A stretch of 5,669 nt of DNA from Aquamicrobium sp. (lineage in GTDB: Bacteria; Pseudomonadota; Alphaproteobacteria; Rhizobiales; Rhizobiaceae): assembly GCA_014860725.1 (NCBI GenBank), contig JACZJD010000567.1, positions 1 through 5,669 on the forward strand, written 5' to 3'. Below are positions 5,325-5,669 of the stretch, piece by piece. The position numbers and the translations under genes were made by a program. Position 1 is the first letter of the stretch. Each line of letters opens with the position of its first letter. The notes beneath the pieces were generated by a model that ran no database searches, was not told the DNA's origin, and saw nothing but the letters and a program-made list of their open reading frames with translations.

Positions 5325-5669
5325 TCAGGCTGCCGCCAGCGCCCGCATCACCTCCGCCGCGGCCATGGCGGCGATGACGGCCGGGCGCTTGTCCTTCACT
5401 CCGGAGCCGCCGATGGGGCAGACGAGGCGGGAAAGCGCCGCCTCGTCCCCGCCCGCCTCCTTCAGATACCAGCTCGCAAAGGTCGCGCGCTTGGTCTTCG
5501 AGCCGATCATGCCGACATAGGCGGCGTCCTGCCGGCGCAGCGCCTCGGCGACGATGAGGAAGTCGAGCGCATGGTCGTGGGTGAGGACGAGGAAGGCCGC
5601 GCCCGCCGGCGCCTCGCGCACGACCGCCTCCGGCACCGCGATCACCCGCGCCTCGACGCCGTCCGGCAG
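5325..5669 (-). CDS. xdhC: XdhC-type xanthine dehydrogenase accessory protein, C-terminal part
   Basis: The last 114 residues of an XdhC/CoxI-family protein; the rest lies beyond the right edge. XdhC binds molybdenum cofactor, promotes its sulfuration and inserts it into xanthine dehydrogenase, which converts hypoxanthine and xanthine to urate. The C-terminal Rossmann-like domain is visible: FLVLTHDHALDF, AYVGMIGSKTKR, and VCPIGG followed by a KDKRPAVIAAMAAAEVM helix. The frame is open to the window edge, so the GTG at 5645 is internal and not the real start. The stop TGA is 5325-5327. Orientation means that xdhA and xdhB, if clustered as in many Rhizobiales, would lie to the right. The family call is firm; that this copy serves a xanthine dehydrogenase rather than another molybdenum hydroxylase is inferred from the guaD-puuD neighbours. 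Confidence 0.85.
   Translation of the reverse strand: MPDGVEARVIAVPEAVVREAPAGAAFLVLTHDHALDFLIVAEALRRQDAAYVGMIGSKTKRATFASWYLKEAGGDEAALSRLVCPIGGSGVKDKRPAVIAAMAAAEVMRALAAA

Noticed and set aside
1..5669. CRISPR array, tRNA/rRNA genes, insertion sequence or prophage attachment site
   Set aside because: No regularly spaced repeats, tRNA-like cloverleaf, transposase motif or terminal inverted repeats with target duplications were seen. The two 3' stem-loops are isolated structures.

Overview
This window is GC-rich (roughly two thirds G+C by eye) with strong GC3 codon use, so most reading frames are open by chance. Gene content and protein style point to an alphaproteobacterium of the order Hyphomicrobiales/Rhizobiales, close to Mesorhizobium, Aminobacter or Agrobacterium-type genera. 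The genus is an inference from remembered protein resemblance; no search was run.

Layout. Bases 1 to about 1034 hold a scrambled locus. It has the C-terminal part of a class III aminotransferase (+ strand, cut off near base 150), then about 100 bp of a glutamine-synthetase-family gene in inverted orientation (about 143-245), then the C-terminal two thirds of what looks like the same glutamine-synthetase-family gene, now in the + orientation (about 240-1034). Both genes look broken. Facing them, five bases away, is a two-gene minus-strand operon: puuD (membrane urate oxidase with a cytochrome c tail, 2347-3564) followed by guaD (guanine deaminase, 1040-2350). The two overlap by a GTGA start/stop. 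A divergent LysR-type regulator (3733-4653) shares a 168-bp intergenic region with puuD, and a Dps ferritin-like protein follows (4733-5221). The right edge is the C-terminal part of an XdhC-type xanthine dehydrogenase accessory protein on the minus strand (5325-5669, continuing outside). Between the convergent dps and xdhC genes are two adjacent stem-loops.

How the genes fit together. GuaD turns guanine into xanthine. Xanthine dehydrogenase, matured by XdhC and presumably encoded just to the right, turns xanthine into urate. PuuD oxidises urate to 5-hydroxyisourate, passing electrons to cytochrome c rather than making H2O2. The LysR regulator is the obvious candidate to control puuD-guaD. 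Dps sits inside the cluster without an obvious catalytic role in purine breakdown.

What stands out. The core purine-catabolic genes are ordinary members of known families. I do not see a new system here. The most unusual structure is the deletion-plus-inversion at the left end, with microhomology visible at both junctions. Next are the two stem-loops at the dps/xdhC convergence and a TTTC-N11-GAAA palindrome inside the likely lysR promoter.
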